Shown here: positions 1-9,048 of the stretch, piece after piece | Layout of the letters: each line of letters starts with the position of its first letter | How positions within the stretch are numbered: position 1 is the stretch's first letter | From: Roseiarcus sp963775575 | GTDB taxonomy: Bacteria; Pseudomonadota; Alphaproteobacteria; Rhizobiales; Beijerinckiaceae | Assembly: GCA_963775575.1 (NCBI GenBank) | Contig: CAVZJG010000002.1 | Coordinates: forward strand, 1,240,001-1,304,000 | DNA length: 64,000 nucleotides | Direction: 5' to 3' | Notes under the pieces: model-generated | Databases searched by the model: none | Told to the model about the DNA's origin: nothing | Seen by the model: the letters and a program-made list of their open reading frames with translations, nothing else | Program-made: the position numbers and the translations under genes

Positions 1-158
1 AGAGCGGATGGAACTATTTTGTCGCACCCCGCCGCGGCCGGTCGCGCCGTCTTTTTCCCGACTCCCTCACGGACATGCCGTTCCATACGGTGTCCTTCGC
101 ACATCGCCTTTTGCGCGGCCCGGGCGGCCGTCGGCCGGCCGCCCCGATCCGGCGCGCG

Positions 159-1787
159 TCAATGCAGCAGCGGCGCTCCGTTCGGCTTAGCGCCGCAGAG
201 CGACACTTCCAGACCCAGCTCAGCGGCGAGCGTGGCCTTCGCCGCCATCGCCAGATCCGCTTCCCTCTCGGAACTGGCGTAGGCGACCTGGATGTGGTTC
301 GCCTTGTGGCGCGCCATCATCTGGTCGCGCGTGACGCCATGCAGCACCGCGTGCATAATCGGCCATTGCGGCGTGGTGGCGTTCCAGCGCCGCTCCGTCT
401 CCGCCTTGGGAAGCTCGGCCACGTGCGCCCGGCCGAGATCCATCTTGAGCTTGCCCGCTTCGACGAAGATTCGCGACCAGACGATCGGGCCCGGCTTGGC
501 GATGCCCCGCACCGTGCCGCCGCCGAAGGGGAAGTACATCGGCGGCTGCCGCAGGCTGTCCGACCCGGCCCAGCCGCCGATGTGATGGGCGGGCGGCGCG
601 GCGCCGGAAATCTCGAGCACCCAGACATAATCCTTGGTGGTCCCGCTGCGATCGACGTCGCCCCAGCGGATGTCGTGCAGCGTGGTTTCGGCCGGCTGCC
701 CGAGCGCGCGGTGCACGCGGCTGGTGAACAGCGCGTCGAGGCCCGCGCATTCGTCGACTTCGTTGAAGTGCACGATCGCCTGGCCGTCGCGGATCGGCTT
801 GCCGTCGAGGGTCATGACCGGCGGACGATCGTCGTTGTTGAGCATGCCCTCGGCAAGGTCCGAGGCGGGCATCACGTCTTTCAGGCCCTGCTGGTACTGG
901 ATGCCGATCATGTCGCAGCCGAAGGTCTCGGCGATGCGGGCGGCGGCGACATACATCCGGCACTGGCCGAGCACCTGGTCGAGCGTCAGCTCGGTCTTGC
1001 CGTCCTGGCCGAAGTGGAAGGTGAAGCCCTTCTTGACCAGCCAGTCGTAAACGCCCTTGGCCTCGGCGTCGGTGACCGTGCGCGACGCGGCGTAGAGCGC
1101 CGACTGCGACAGGCGCTCCTTGAACACGCCGAGCGGGAACAGCAACTCGTCGGGGATGATGGCGTTGTACATCCCCATGCAGCCTTCATCGAAGATGCCC
1201 ATGATCGCCCGGCGGCTGCGCAGATCGGCCGCGATCTCCTTCGCGACCTTCTTCGCCCGCCCGGGAGCGGACGCGGGATCGAATTCGTGGACATGGGAGA
1301 GATCGTGCGTCACCCGGCCTTTGCTCAGCCACTGATGCAGCTTCTTCTTGAACGGCTCGTCGGTGAAGGTCTCGCTCCACAGCGTGCTGTATTTCTTGCC
1401 CGCCTTGGTCAGCGAGCCGTTGAGATTGAGCATGCCGACCAGGCCCGGCCATTCGCCCGACCAGTTGGCGACGGTCAGGATCGGCGCGCGATGGGCGAGC
1501 AACCCGGGCAGGACGTGGTTGGTGTACTGCCACACTGCTTCGGCGACGATGATCGGCGTCTCCGAATCGACCTTGGCGAACACTTCGAGGCCCTGCTTCT
1601 GGCTGGCGACGAAGCCGTGCTTGAGGGTGGGATCATAAGGATGGGCGCGTTCGACCTCGACGCCGAAGCCGGCGAGCGCGGCCGCCACTTGCTTCTCCAT
1701 CGCCTCCTGCGCGGGCCAGCACGTTTCATTGGCGCTTTGGCGCAGGTCGCCGCTCGCCGCCATCAGGACTTTCTTGTGCAAGGCCAT
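159..1787 (-). CDS. L-fucose/L-arabinose isomerase-family protein
   Basis: A 542-residue protein that by overall resemblance belongs to the large L-fucose isomerase-like sugar isomerase family (metal-dependent aldose-ketose interconversion in the cytoplasm). The N-terminal part reads as an alpha/beta domain and the protein ends NGAPLLH. The start at MALHKK was chosen because a good Shine-Dalgarno (GGGAGAAG on the minus strand) lies just upstream; the frame stays open for 66 codons further upstream without such a site. No sugar kinase, aldolase or transporter lies next to it, so the substrate cannot be inferred from context. Family assignment is from memory of sequence character, and I did not identify the metal ligands with certainty. 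Confidence 0.6.
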   Translation of the reverse strand: MALHKKVLMAASGDLRQSANETCWPAQEAMEKQVAAALAGFGVEVERAHPYDPTLKHGFVASQKQGLEVFAKVDSETPIIVAEAVWQYTNHVLPGLLAHRAPILTVANWSGEWPGLVGMLNLNGSLTKAGKKYSTLWSETFTDEPFKKKLHQWLSKGRVTHDLSHVHEFDPASAPGRAKKVAKEIAADLRSRRAIMGIFDEGCMGMYNAIIPDELLFPLGVFKERLSQSALYAASRTVTDAEAKGVYDWLVKKGFTFHFGQDGKTELTLDQVLGQCRMYVAAARIAETFGCDMIGIQYQQGLKDVMPASDLAEGMLNNDDRPPVMTLDGKPIRDGQAIVHFNEVDECAGLDALFTSRVHRALGQPAETTLHDIRWGDVDRSGTTKDYVWVLEISGAAPPAHHIGGWAGSDSLRQPPMYFPFGGGTVRGIAKPGPIVWSRIFVEAGKLKMDLGRAHVAELPKAETERRWNATTPQWPIMHAVLHGVTRDQMMARHKANHIQVAYASSEREADLAMAAKATLAAELGLEVSLCGAKPNGAPLLH

Positions 1788-2180
1788 TTTCGCTTCTCCC
1801 AAAAGCTCGTCTTGTTCTCGAGCGACGACGTTCGTTGACCGCCAGGCCGGATCGGCTGCACCCTGAGACGGTAGGATTTCCGATCTAGACGGGTCGTTGC
1901 CCGAGTTCAGCCAAATCGAATGCCGGCGACCCACCCGGCTCAAAATCCTTTGTTCAACGATAGAGACAAAAGTCACGACGATCAAGGCCGTCCTTGCGAA
2001 TTTGCGCCTTGATCAACGTCAATCGCGTCGAGGCGTCGCGGACGGTGCGGGGATTCGCGCTTGCGAAAGTCGATTTGCCTCCTCATGCTTCCGCCCTGCT
2101 TCCCCGATTTCTACATGAAGGTCGGAGAGCGGAAGCGCCCGAATGGCCCTTGCTAACTTAGTGATTCTTCGTATGAAACC

Positions 2181-2255
2181 TGGTGGCGGCGCCGAGATTC
2201 GAACCCACTGCCCCAACCTTGCCAAGGTTGTGCCGTTAGGTCGAGCTCAACACAT
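2181..2255 (-). other. degenerate tRNA-like fragment (GGC anticodon loop)
   Basis: On the minus strand there is a perfect 5-bp anticodon stem (2226-2230 with 2214-2218) around a TTGGCAA loop, a five-base variable loop, a canonical T loop GTTCGAATC, and a 3' end CGCCGCC-A-CCA finishing at 2181. GGC would be an alanine anticodon. The T stem pairs poorly, no proper D arm is formed, and no 5' strand complementary to CGCCGCC exists at the expected distance. It therefore looks like a tRNA pseudogene or the residue of a tRNA integration site rather than a working tRNA. A covariance-model scan would settle it. Confidence 0.4.
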
Positions 2256-2604
2256 TCCCCGCTTGACGATCAAATGGAGTACGTTGGGATATTCGCATCC
2301 CAGGTGCGTCGGTGTGAGCACCCACCATCGAAATCGAGGATTTGCGCCATTGGCCGAGGACATTGAACGCCGTCGAGCCCGGCGTTAATCCGGTCGGCTC
2401 TTTCGGCCATTGGCGGCGCCGCCGCGCCAGTCGCGTGGGCGCGGACGGCAGGGCGGCGGCCGGACGTTCGGCTCGCCTGCCAGCCCGCCGACAAGCCTCG
2501 AGCCCGGCGACGAAGGCGAGCGGCCCATCGACCATGATGCGACGATCGGCCTCGGGGATCTCCGAATAGGGCGTAGCGAGCGCGACAGGGCTCGTCATAG
2601 GGAC

Positions 2605-2667
2605 GGCGTCCTTGGCGTCCTTGGCGTCCTTGGCGTCCTTGGCGTCCTTGGCGTCCTTGGCGGCCTT
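2605..2667. repeat. 9-bp tandem repeat, 7 units
   Basis: Six perfect copies of GGCGTCCTT in a row (2605-2658) followed by one variant copy GGCGGCCTT (2659-2667). The unit is a multiple of three, so it keeps frames open on both strands: Val-Leu-Gly on plus, Ala-Lys-Asp on minus. It lies about 140 bp upstream of the preT start. It is likely to vary in copy number by slippage. Confidence 0.95.
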
Positions 2668-2808
2668 GGAGCCCGCCGCGACGCGCTCGCTCTTGACATC
2701 GCGCGCCAGCCGAGCGTGACATCGCGCGCGAGCCGTGCGAGCGTTTTGACCGGTGGGGCGGGATTTTTCGACGACGGGCTCGGCGCGCCGAGCCGCAGGA
2801 GAGCCGTG

Positions 2809-4182
2809 ATGGGAATCGTCTCCGAACAGCCTGGGATCGCCGACGTGGCGCGGGGGCGCCTCAGCCGCGAGGCGCTGGAGGCGAATTTCGCCGACCTGCA
2901 TCCGCCGCTGAGCGCGCACGAGGCGAGGATCGAGGCCGATCGCTGCTACTTCTGTTACGACGCGCCGTGCGTGCGCGCTTGCCCAACCGCCATCGATGTC
3001 CCCCTGTTCATCCGTCAGATCGCGGCCGGCAACCGGCTTGGCGCGGCGCGAACGATTCTCGACGCCAACATCATGGGCGGCATGTGCGCGCGCGTCTGTC
3101 CGACCGACACGCTTTGCGAGCAGGCCTGCGTGCGCGAGGCGGCCGAAGGCCGGCCGGTCCGCATCGGCCGACTTCAGCGCTGCGCCGTCGACGCGCAGAT
3201 GGAGACCGGCAAGAATCCTTTCGACCGCGCCGCGCCGAGCGGCAAGCGCGTCGCCATCGTCGGCGCGGGGCCGGCCGGCCTCGCCTGCGCGCATGCGCTC
3301 GCGGTCGCGGGCCATGAGGTCACGATATTCGAAGCGCGAGAGAAGTCCGGCGGGCTCAATGAATACGGCATCGCCGCCTACAAGACGCCGGACGATTTCG
3401 CCGCCAAGGAGGTCGCCTTCATCCTCTCGATCGGCGGCGTCACGGTCAAACACGGCGTCGCGCTCGGGCGCGACGTTTCGCTCGAGGCGCTGCGGAGCGA
3501 TCATGACGCGGTGTTTCTTGGGCTCGGCCTCGGCGCGACCAACAAACTCGGCCTGCCTGGCGAGGGCGAGCTCGCCAACGTCATCGACGCGGTCGATTAC
3601 ATCGCCGACTTGCGGCAGGCCAAGGACCTCAGCAAATTGGCGGTCGGGCGGCGCGTCCTCGTCATCGGCGGCGGCATGACCGCGGTCGACGTCGCAGTGC
3701 AGTCGAAGCTCCTCGGCGCCGATCGAGTGACCATCGCCTATCGACGCGGCACCCATCAGATGAAGGCGAGCCGATTCGAGCGGCGCCTCGCGCAGACCAG
3801 CGGCGTGCTCATTCGCCCGTGGGCGCGCCCGGTCGCGCTGGAGAGCCACGGCGGCGCGGCGAGCGGCGCCCTGTTCGAGCGCACGCGCGAAGAGGACGGC
3901 GCGCTGGTCGGCGCCGGGCGCGCCTATCGCGTCGAGGCCGACGTGGTGTTCGTCGCGATCGGCCAGAAGGCGGCGCCCGAGTCGCTCGGCGGCGCGGAAG
4001 TTCGGTGCGACAGGGACGGGCGCATTGTCGTCGACGAGGAGCGGCGCACCAGCCTTGCCGGCGTGTGGGCGGGCGGCGATTGCGTGGCGGGCGGGCTGGA
4101 CCTGACGGTCAACGCGGTCGAAGACGGCAAGCGGGCGGCGCGATCGGTCGACGCGGCGTTGAAATCGACGGCGCAGAGCTGA
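2809..4182 (+). CDS. preT: NAD-dependent dihydropyrimidine dehydrogenase, subunit PreT
   Basis: Flavin/iron-sulfur electron-input subunit (457 residues) of the NADH-dependent dihydropyrimidine dehydrogenase, which with PreA interconverts uracil or thymine and the 5,6-dihydro form, the first step of reductive pyrimidine breakdown. The N-terminal domain has the two cysteine clusters expected of the GltD-like fold (CYFCYDAPCVRACPTA and CARVCPTDTLCEQAC), then an FAD-binding GAGPAGLACA and a second dinucleotide motif GGGMTAVDVA, and a C-terminal AGGDCV flavin segment. The ATG at 2809 is preceded by AGGAG; the frame is open far upstream through the 9-bp repeat, but only this start gives the family length. 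preA follows after 11 bp, so the two are one operon. No downstream pathway enzymes (hydropyrimidinase, beta-ureidopropionase) are in the window. Confidence 0.9.
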   Translation: MGIVSEQPGIADVARGRLSREALEANFADLHPPLSAHEARIEADRCYFCYDAPCVRACPTAIDVPLFIRQIAAGNRLGAARTILDANIMGGMCARVCPTDTLCEQACVREAAEGRPVRIGRLQRCAVDAQMETGKNPFDRAAPSGKRVAIVGAGPAGLACAHALAVAGHEVTIFEAREKSGGLNEYGIAAYKTPDDFAAKEVAFILSIGGVTVKHGVALGRDVSLEALRSDHDAVFLGLGLGATNKLGLPGEGELANVIDAVDYIADLRQAKDLSKLAVGRRVLVIGGGMTAVDVAVQSKLLGADRVTIAYRRGTHQMKASRFERRLAQTSGVLIRPWARPVALESHGGAASGALFERTREEDGALVGAGRAYRVEADVVFVAIGQKAAPESLGGAEVRCDRDGRIVVDEERRTSLAGVWAGGDCVAGGLDLTVNAVEDGKRAARSVDAALKSTAQS

Positions 4183-4193
4183 AGGAGGACGCC

Positions 4194-5483
4194 ATGGTCG
4201 ATCTCAGCGCCAATTTCGTCGGCATCAAGTCGCCCAACCCGTTCTGGCTCGCCTCGGCGCCGCCGACCGACTGCAAGATCAATGTCGAGCGCGCGTTTCG
4301 CGCCGGCTGGGGCGGCGTCGTGTGGAAGACGTTGGGCGAGGCCGGACCGCCTGCGGTCAACGTCTCCGGCCCGCGCTACGGCGCCCTGCACGGCCCCGAC
4401 CGGCGGGTGCTCGCGCTCAACAGCATCGAGACGATCGCCGACCGCGATCTCGCGGTCAATCTGCAAGAAATCAAGCAGGTCAAGCGCGCATGGCCCGACC
4501 GAGCGGTCGCGGTGTCGCTGATGGTCCCGTGCGAGGAAGAGTCGTTGCGAGAGATCCTCGCGCGGGTCGAAGAAACCGGGTGCGACGGCGTCGAGCTGAA
4601 CTTCGGCTGTCCGCCCGGCGCGTTCGAGCTCGGCGAGACGCCCGAGACCATCGAAACGGCGACGCGCTGGTGCAAGGCTCGCACGCGCATGCCGGTCATC
4701 GTCAAGTTGACGCCGAACGTCGCCGACATTCGCCATCCCGCGCGCGCGGCCCAGCGGGGCGGTGCCGACGCGGTCTCGCTTATCAACGCCATCGCCTCGA
4801 TCATGGGGGTCGATCTCGACGCGATGACGCCCGTCGACCCGATCGACGGCAAGGGCGCCCACGGCGGCATGTGCGGCCCGGCGGTCAAGCCGATCGCGCT
4901 GGCGATGGTCGCCGAAATCGCACGCGATCCGATGACTGCGGGACTGCCGATCTCAGGGATCGGCGGCGTGACGACCTGGCGCGACGCCGCGGAGTTCATC
5001 GCGCTCGGCGCCGGCAACGTGCAGGTGTGCGCCGCGGCGATGACCTACGGCTTCAAGATCATCGACGAGCTGACCTCCGGCCTGAAGAACTTCATGGCCG
5101 CCAAGGGCTACCAGCGCATCGACGATTTCCGCGGCCGCGCCGTAGAGAACGTCACGGACTGGCGGTTCCTCAACCTCAGCTACGTCGCCAAGGCCGAGAT
5201 CGACCAGAGCCTGTGCATCAAGTGCGGACGCTGCCATATCGTCTGCGAGGACGCTGCGCGTCAGGCGATTTTCGCAACCGTCGACGGCGAGCGCAAATTC
5301 GTCGTCAACGACGCGCGGTGCGTCGGCTGCAATCTGTGCGCGCTGGTCTGCCCGGTGGAAAATTGCATCAAACTCGCGCATCGCGCCGAGGGCGTCGATC
5401 CGCGCACCGGCTCGAGCTATGCGCAGCCGCCACGCATGTGGGCGGCGCATCCCAACAATCCGGCGGCGAAGGCGGCGGAGTAG
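4194..5483 (+). CDS. preA: NAD-dependent dihydropyrimidine dehydrogenase, subunit PreA
   Basis: Catalytic subunit, 429 residues, working with the PreT protein encoded just upstream. The first 310 or so residues are a dihydroorotate-dehydrogenase-like TIM barrel holding FMN, with NFGCPPGAFELGE and the conserved GGMCGPAVKP and ISGIGGVTTW segments. The C terminus carries two 4Fe-4S clusters, CIKCGRCHIVC and CVGCNLCALVCPVE, which relay electrons from PreT. The start ATG has GGAGG eight bases upstream, inside the preT stop region. In mammalian enzymes the same modules are one polypeptide; here they are split in the usual bacterial way. Confidence 0.93.
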   Translation: MVDLSANFVGIKSPNPFWLASAPPTDCKINVERAFRAGWGGVVWKTLGEAGPPAVNVSGPRYGALHGPDRRVLALNSIETIADRDLAVNLQEIKQVKRAWPDRAVAVSLMVPCEEESLREILARVEETGCDGVELNFGCPPGAFELGETPETIETATRWCKARTRMPVIVKLTPNVADIRHPARAAQRGGADAVSLINAIASIMGVDLDAMTPVDPIDGKGAHGGMCGPAVKPIALAMVAEIARDPMTAGLPISGIGGVTTWRDAAEFIALGAGNVQVCAAAMTYGFKIIDELTSGLKNFMAAKGYQRIDDFRGRAVENVTDWRFLNLSYVAKAEIDQSLCIKCGRCHIVCEDAARQAIFATVDGERKFVVNDARCVGCNLCALVCPVENCIKLAHRAEGVDPRTGSSYAQPPRMWAAHPNNPAAKAAE

Positions 5484-5654
5484 GAGCAGGGCCAGGCATT
5501 CGCGGACGCCGCGCCGGTTCGGCGGAGACGCGTTCGGGACGGACGACCGACGCCGCGGTCGCGCGCGACAGCGCCGCGACCGTGGCTCGCGCCGTCGATG
5601 CGCGGTTCGAGCGTCGTCCCCGCGAAGATCGGTCTCGCGCCTGCGCTCAAGCGG

Positions 5655-6275
5655 CTATTTCACTACGACGGGCGTGCCGACGTGAACGCGGCTGTAGAGG
5701 TCGATGACGTCCAGATCGCGCATGCGAATGCAGCCCGAGGAAACCGCCTGACCGATCTCGTCGGGCTCGTTGGTGCCGTGGATGCGGTAAAGTGTGTCGC
5801 GATCGCCCTGATAGAGATAAAGAGCGCGCGCGCCCAAGGGATTGTCGTAAGCGCCGGCGAGCGGGCCGTGCGAGAGATAGACCTTGAATTCCGGCCAGCG
5901 TTGCATGATCGAGGCGGTCGGCATCCACTGCGGCCATTCGACCATGTGGCCAACGCTCGCGCGCCCGGTCCAGCCGTAAGCTTCCGCGCCGGTCGCGACC
6001 TGGTACTGAATCGCCTGCTTGCCCGGCAGCACGAAATAGAGGTGCTTGGTGGTCGTATCGACGACGATCGTTCCCGGTTTCTCCCCGGTCGGGTCGCCGA
6101 CGCGATTGCGCACGATCGGGATCGACCATTCCTCCGGCGGAGCGAGCGCCATCATCGCCTTGTCGTGAGGCGTCAACTTCGTGTCGACCGCCATCGGCGA
6201 GCCGATGGGAGCGCAACCGCTCAACAACGCGCCGGCCAACAACGCCACGCCGATGGTGAATTTCGTGCCTGTCAT
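5655..6275 (-). CDS. L,D-transpeptidase (ErfK/YbiS family), lipoprotein
   Basis: 206-residue envelope enzyme that forms 3-3 peptidoglycan cross-links or attaches proteins to peptidoglycan. The N terminus has a hydrophobic signal ending in a lipobox (LLSGC), so it is probably anchored to a membrane in the periplasm. The YkuD catalytic domain shows the conserved HGTNEP and SSGCIRM motifs, with the nucleophile Cys in the latter, and the ORF ends right after the domain (VGTPVVVK). An upstream GTG (6287) could add four residues; I chose the ATG at 6275. It is a single gene, transcribed toward preA. Confidence 0.88.
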   Translation of the reverse strand: MTGTKFTIGVALLAGALLSGCAPIGSPMAVDTKLTPHDKAMMALAPPEEWSIPIVRNRVGDPTGEKPGTIVVDTTTKHLYFVLPGKQAIQYQVATGAEAYGWTGRASVGHMVEWPQWMPTASIMQRWPEFKVYLSHGPLAGAYDNPLGARALYLYQGDRDTLYRIHGTNEPDEIGQAVSSGCIRMRDLDVIDLYSRVHVGTPVVVK

Positions 6276-6641
6276 CTCAGCGTCCACAGCCCCGTTCGAG
6301 TGTCGCTTACCATAAAGCGAACCGGTTTACCGATTCTTTTCCTCACTGACGAACATTTACGCGAACAATGGCCGCGGCGCCACACTTTCTCCGGCGGCGC
6401 GCCGGCCAACCCGCTCACATGGCCATTACGGGACGGCCGCGACGCCAATATCGGCCTCTTTTCCCAGCACCAATGTGTGCTTGCAGCCGCGTTTCGATTC
6501 GATCCGGCCCGGCTTCAAGGGCGTTTCGGTCCGAGCGGCGCATAGCCGGCGCTCTTGGCGAATCGCCTCGACCGCTGATTCGCATCGACCGCGGCGAAGC
6601 CAAGCGCGAAGTCGGCCGGACCGAGCCGAGCGTGCCGCGGC
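6276..6641. other. intergenic region, no gene seen
   Basis: About 365 bp between the L,D-transpeptidase start and the GTPase stop. The first part (around 6300-6365) is relatively AT-rich and is the natural place for the transpeptidase promoter. The remainder is GC-rich with only short overlapping frames on both strands, none of which has a convincing start. Confidence 0.5.
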
Positions 6642-7775
6642 CTAGCCCAGCAGCCCGCCGGGCCGCGGGGCCAACGGGTTCTCAGCGAGCGCGACGAGGT
6701 CGGGCGCATCGATTTGCGCGGCGCCGGACAAGGCGCCCCACAGCCGGTCGATGACCGCGCGCTCGACGCCGTCGACGATGACGACGACGCGCGTCCTGCG
6801 CTCGCCGTCCGGCCATGCCTTAAGGCGGCGCGGTGCGTGAAGGACCTGTTGCGCGCCGTTGACGACCAGCGGTTCGTCGGGATGTTCGGCGAGCGCGACG
6901 AGGCCCTTGACCCGCAGCAGGCGCGGACCGAGCATCGCGTGCAACAGCGCCTGGAAACGCGCGAAATCGGGCGCGCCGACCGGTTCGCGCGCGGCGAAGG
7001 CGTAGGCGCGAAGCGAGGCTGCGTGCGCGAGCGCGGACGCCGGCGCGTCGGCGAGCGAGATCCCGATCGCCTCGGTCAGGAACTCCGCCGCGCCGAGTTC
7101 CCCGGCGGCGACATCGGCCATCGGCGCGAAGGGATTGAGATCGCGAATCGCCGCGCGCAGCGACTCGAGCCGCGCGGCGCGCAGGGGCGCGGCGATCAGA
7201 TCGGTCTTGCTCAGGCCGATACGGTCGGCGAGCGCGATCTGGCGCCGGGCTTCGCCGTGGGCGCCGAGGGTCGCCGGCCCGTTGACGGCGTCGACGAGCG
7301 TCGTCACGCCGCAAAGGCGGAAGCGCGTCGCCAAAACCGGATCGGCCGTCAGCGCGCGAAGGATCGGCGTCGGGTCGGCTAGACCGGTCGTCTCCAGAAC
7401 GACGCGCGCGAACGGCGCGACGGCCTCCTGATCGCGCCGGCGCGCCAGGTCGCCGAGCAGATCGACGAGATCGCCACGCAGCGTGCAGCACAGGCAGCCC
7501 GCTTCGAGCGAGATCACCTCGCCGGCGACGGTCTCGAACAGCAAGTGGTCGAGCCCGATCTCGCCCCATTCGTTGACGATCACCAAAGTATCGACGAGTT
7601 CGCGTGCGCGGAGCAGCCGATTGATCAGCGTCGTTTTGCCGGAGCCGAGAAAGCCCGTGACGACATGCAGCGCAATGACCTCGGCCTCGCTCGCGGACGG
7701 GCCGAGGCCGTCTCGGCCGGGAGCGAGGCCCTCGCGGCGGGCCGCCTCGCGCTGGGCGCTTCCTGACGCTACCAT
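6642..7775 (-). CDS. CobW/COG0523-family GTPase (putative metallochaperone)
   Basis: 377-residue G3E GTPase of the CobW/YjiA/ZNG class, which hydrolyse GTP to deliver metal (zinc or cobalt) to client proteins. Visible elements are the Walker A GFLGSGKTTL near residue 42, the NEWGEIGLDH segment, the metal-binding GCLCC (CxCC) motif, ETTGLADPTP, a guanine-specificity SKTD, and a smaller CobW C-terminal domain. The start ATG at 7775 was taken over an upstream in-frame start because the family normally begins a few tens of residues before Walker A. No cobalamin genes flank it, so a role in metal homeostasis is more likely than in B12 synthesis. Confidence 0.88.
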   Translation of the reverse strand: MVASGSAQREAARREGLAPGRDGLGPSASEAEVIALHVVTGFLGSGKTTLINRLLRARELVDTLVIVNEWGEIGLDHLLFETVAGEVISLEAGCLCCTLRGDLVDLLGDLARRRDQEAVAPFARVVLETTGLADPTPILRALTADPVLATRFRLCGVTTLVDAVNGPATLGAHGEARRQIALADRIGLSKTDLIAAPLRAARLESLRAAIRDLNPFAPMADVAAGELGAAEFLTEAIGISLADAPASALAHAASLRAYAFAAREPVGAPDFARFQALLHAMLGPRLLRVKGLVALAEHPDEPLVVNGAQQVLHAPRRLKAWPDGERRTRVVVIVDGVERAVIDRLWGALSGAAQIDAPDLVALAENPLAPRPGGLLG

Positions 7776-7963
7776 TTCGGAGCGGAACCTAGAACGCGGC
7801 GGCGCCGCCGCACAAGGCCGGCTCGGCGGCGCTCGAGCGCTTGCTTGACGCTCTGCGGCCCGCCTGCTAATCATGCAGCGCCTCAGAAGAGCAAAAACAT
7901 GAAACAAATCAATGTGTTATGTGCATGCCAGGCGGAACGCGCCGGGCGCCGGACGGGCGCGCG

Positions 7964-8584
7964 ATGACGATTCGCCTTCACAAGGGCGACCTTCCCGACG
8001 GTCTCGATTTCGGCGCGGCGGTCGCCATCGACACCGAGACGCTCGGCCTCGAAGTCGGCCGCGACCGGCTCTGCCTGGTGCAGCTTTCGCGCGGCGACGC
8101 GAACGCCGAACTCGTCCAGATCGCGCCCGGACAGACGCGCGCGCCCAACCTGGAAAGGCTGCTTGGCGACGCGAACGTGCTCAAACTCTTCCATTTCGGC
8201 CGCTTCGACATGGGCGTGCTGCGCCATGCGTTCGGCGTGACGCCGGCACCGGTCTATTGCACCAAGATCGCCTCCAAGATCGCGCGCACCTACACCGATC
8301 GCCACGGCCTGAAGGACCTGACGCGCGAACTCCTAGGGGTCGAAATCTCCAAGCAGCAGCAGTCGTCGGACTGGGGCGCGCCGACGCTGAGCGAGGCGCA
8401 GCTCGCCTACGCGGCCTCGGACGTGCTCCATCTGCACGCGCTGCGCGCCAAGCTCGACGCGATGCTGGCGCGCGAGGGCCGCGACGCCCTGGCGCGCGCG
8501 GCGTTCGCCTATCTTCCCGAGCGCGTGCGGCTCGACCTAGCCGGCTTCGCGGCGATGGACCTTTTCGCCCACGATTCGCCCTAA
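7964..8584 (+). CDS. rnd: ribonuclease D, short form
   Basis: 206-residue 3'-5' exoribonuclease of the DEDDy class, involved in tRNA 3'-end maturation. It contains ExoI (AIDTETLGL), ExoII (FHFGRFDMGVL) and ExoIII (YAASDVLHL with the catalytic Tyr and Asp). It lacks the C-terminal HRDC domains of the enterobacterial enzyme, which is usual for alphaproteobacterial short RNase D proteins. The ATG at 7964 was preferred to one 15 codons upstream because the sequence aligns with the family from MTIRLHKGDLP. Its stop overlaps by 4 bp the stop of the convergent thioesterase gene. Confidence 0.88.
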   Translation: MTIRLHKGDLPDGLDFGAAVAIDTETLGLEVGRDRLCLVQLSRGDANAELVQIAPGQTRAPNLERLLGDANVLKLFHFGRFDMGVLRHAFGVTPAPVYCTKIASKIARTYTDRHGLKDLTRELLGVEISKQQQSSDWGAPTLSEAQLAYAASDVLHLHALRAKLDAMLAREGRDALARAAFAYLPERVRLDLAGFAAMDLFAHDSP

Positions 8585-8982
8585 GGCGCCGGCGGCACGG
8601 GGCGCGGGCGGCCGTTTTCGTCGATGGCGACGAAGGTGAAATGGGCGTCGGTGACCTTCTCGCGCCTGTGGGTGTGAAAGCGTTGCGCCCAGGCCTCGAT
8701 GTGGATTCTCATCGAGGTGCGTCCGACGCGATCGATAGCGGTGTAGACGCACAGCACGTCGCCGATCTTGACCGGCCGGATGAAAGTCATCGCGTCGACG
8801 GCGATCGTCGCCACCCGCCCATGCGCGCGCTCGGCCGCGGCGATGCCGCCCGCGTGATCCATTTGGCTGAGCACCCAACCGCCGAAGATGTCGCCGTTGG
8901 CGTTGGTGTCGGCGGGCATGGCGGCGAGGCGAACGGTGAGTTCGCCGTGGGGCTGTTCGGGGGAGGCGTCTTGGGCTGACAT
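8581..8982 (-). CDS. yciA: acyl-CoA thioesterase, YciA-type hotdog protein
   Basis: 133-residue single-domain hotdog thioesterase that hydrolyses acyl-CoA to free acid and CoA. The family core is clear: NANGDIFGGWVLSQMDHA contains the catalytic Asp region, followed by TFIRPVKIGDVLCVY and the FTFVAIDENGRPRPVP tail. Length matches the YciA family. The gene converges with rnd (4-bp stop overlap) and is followed at a distance by prmC on the same strand. Confidence 0.88.
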   Translation of the reverse strand: MSAQDASPEQPHGELTVRLAAMPADTNANGDIFGGWVLSQMDHAGGIAAAERAHGRVATIAVDAMTFIRPVKIGDVLCVYTAIDRVGRTSMRIHIEAWAQRFHTHRREKVTDAHFTFVAIDENGRPRPVPPAP

Positions 8983-9048
8983 GGCGGCGCTGCGTCTTCA
9001 TGGGAGGGGCGGACGAATGTGCAGAGAATCGGCGGCGCAGGCAAGCGC

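Larger units (their letters stand above)
1788..2808. other. about 1 kb without a convincing gene
   Basis: Between the sugar isomerase-family gene and preT I find no ORF with a plausible start, ribosome binding site and protein-like sequence. The stretch holds the tRNA-like fragment near 2181-2255 and the 9-bp tandem repeat at 2605-2667. A minus-strand frame reading through the repeat (as Ala-Lys-Asp units) is open for about 500 bases around 2236-2760, but it shows no recognisable domain and crosses into preT as an antisense frame. Confidence 0.5.

Noticed and set aside
75..1838. 587-codon plus-strand ORF
   Set aside because: Antisense shadow of the sugar isomerase-family gene; Arg/Asp/Val-rich low-complexity sequence typical of high-GC reverse frames, no start signal.
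2605..2667. CRISPR-like array
   Set aside because: Units are contiguous 9-mers with no spacers. No CRISPR array or cas gene is present anywhere in the window.
2236..3849. 537-codon minus-strand ORF reading through the 9-bp repeat
   Set aside because: Mostly antisense to preT; the part outside preT has no domain and no good start.
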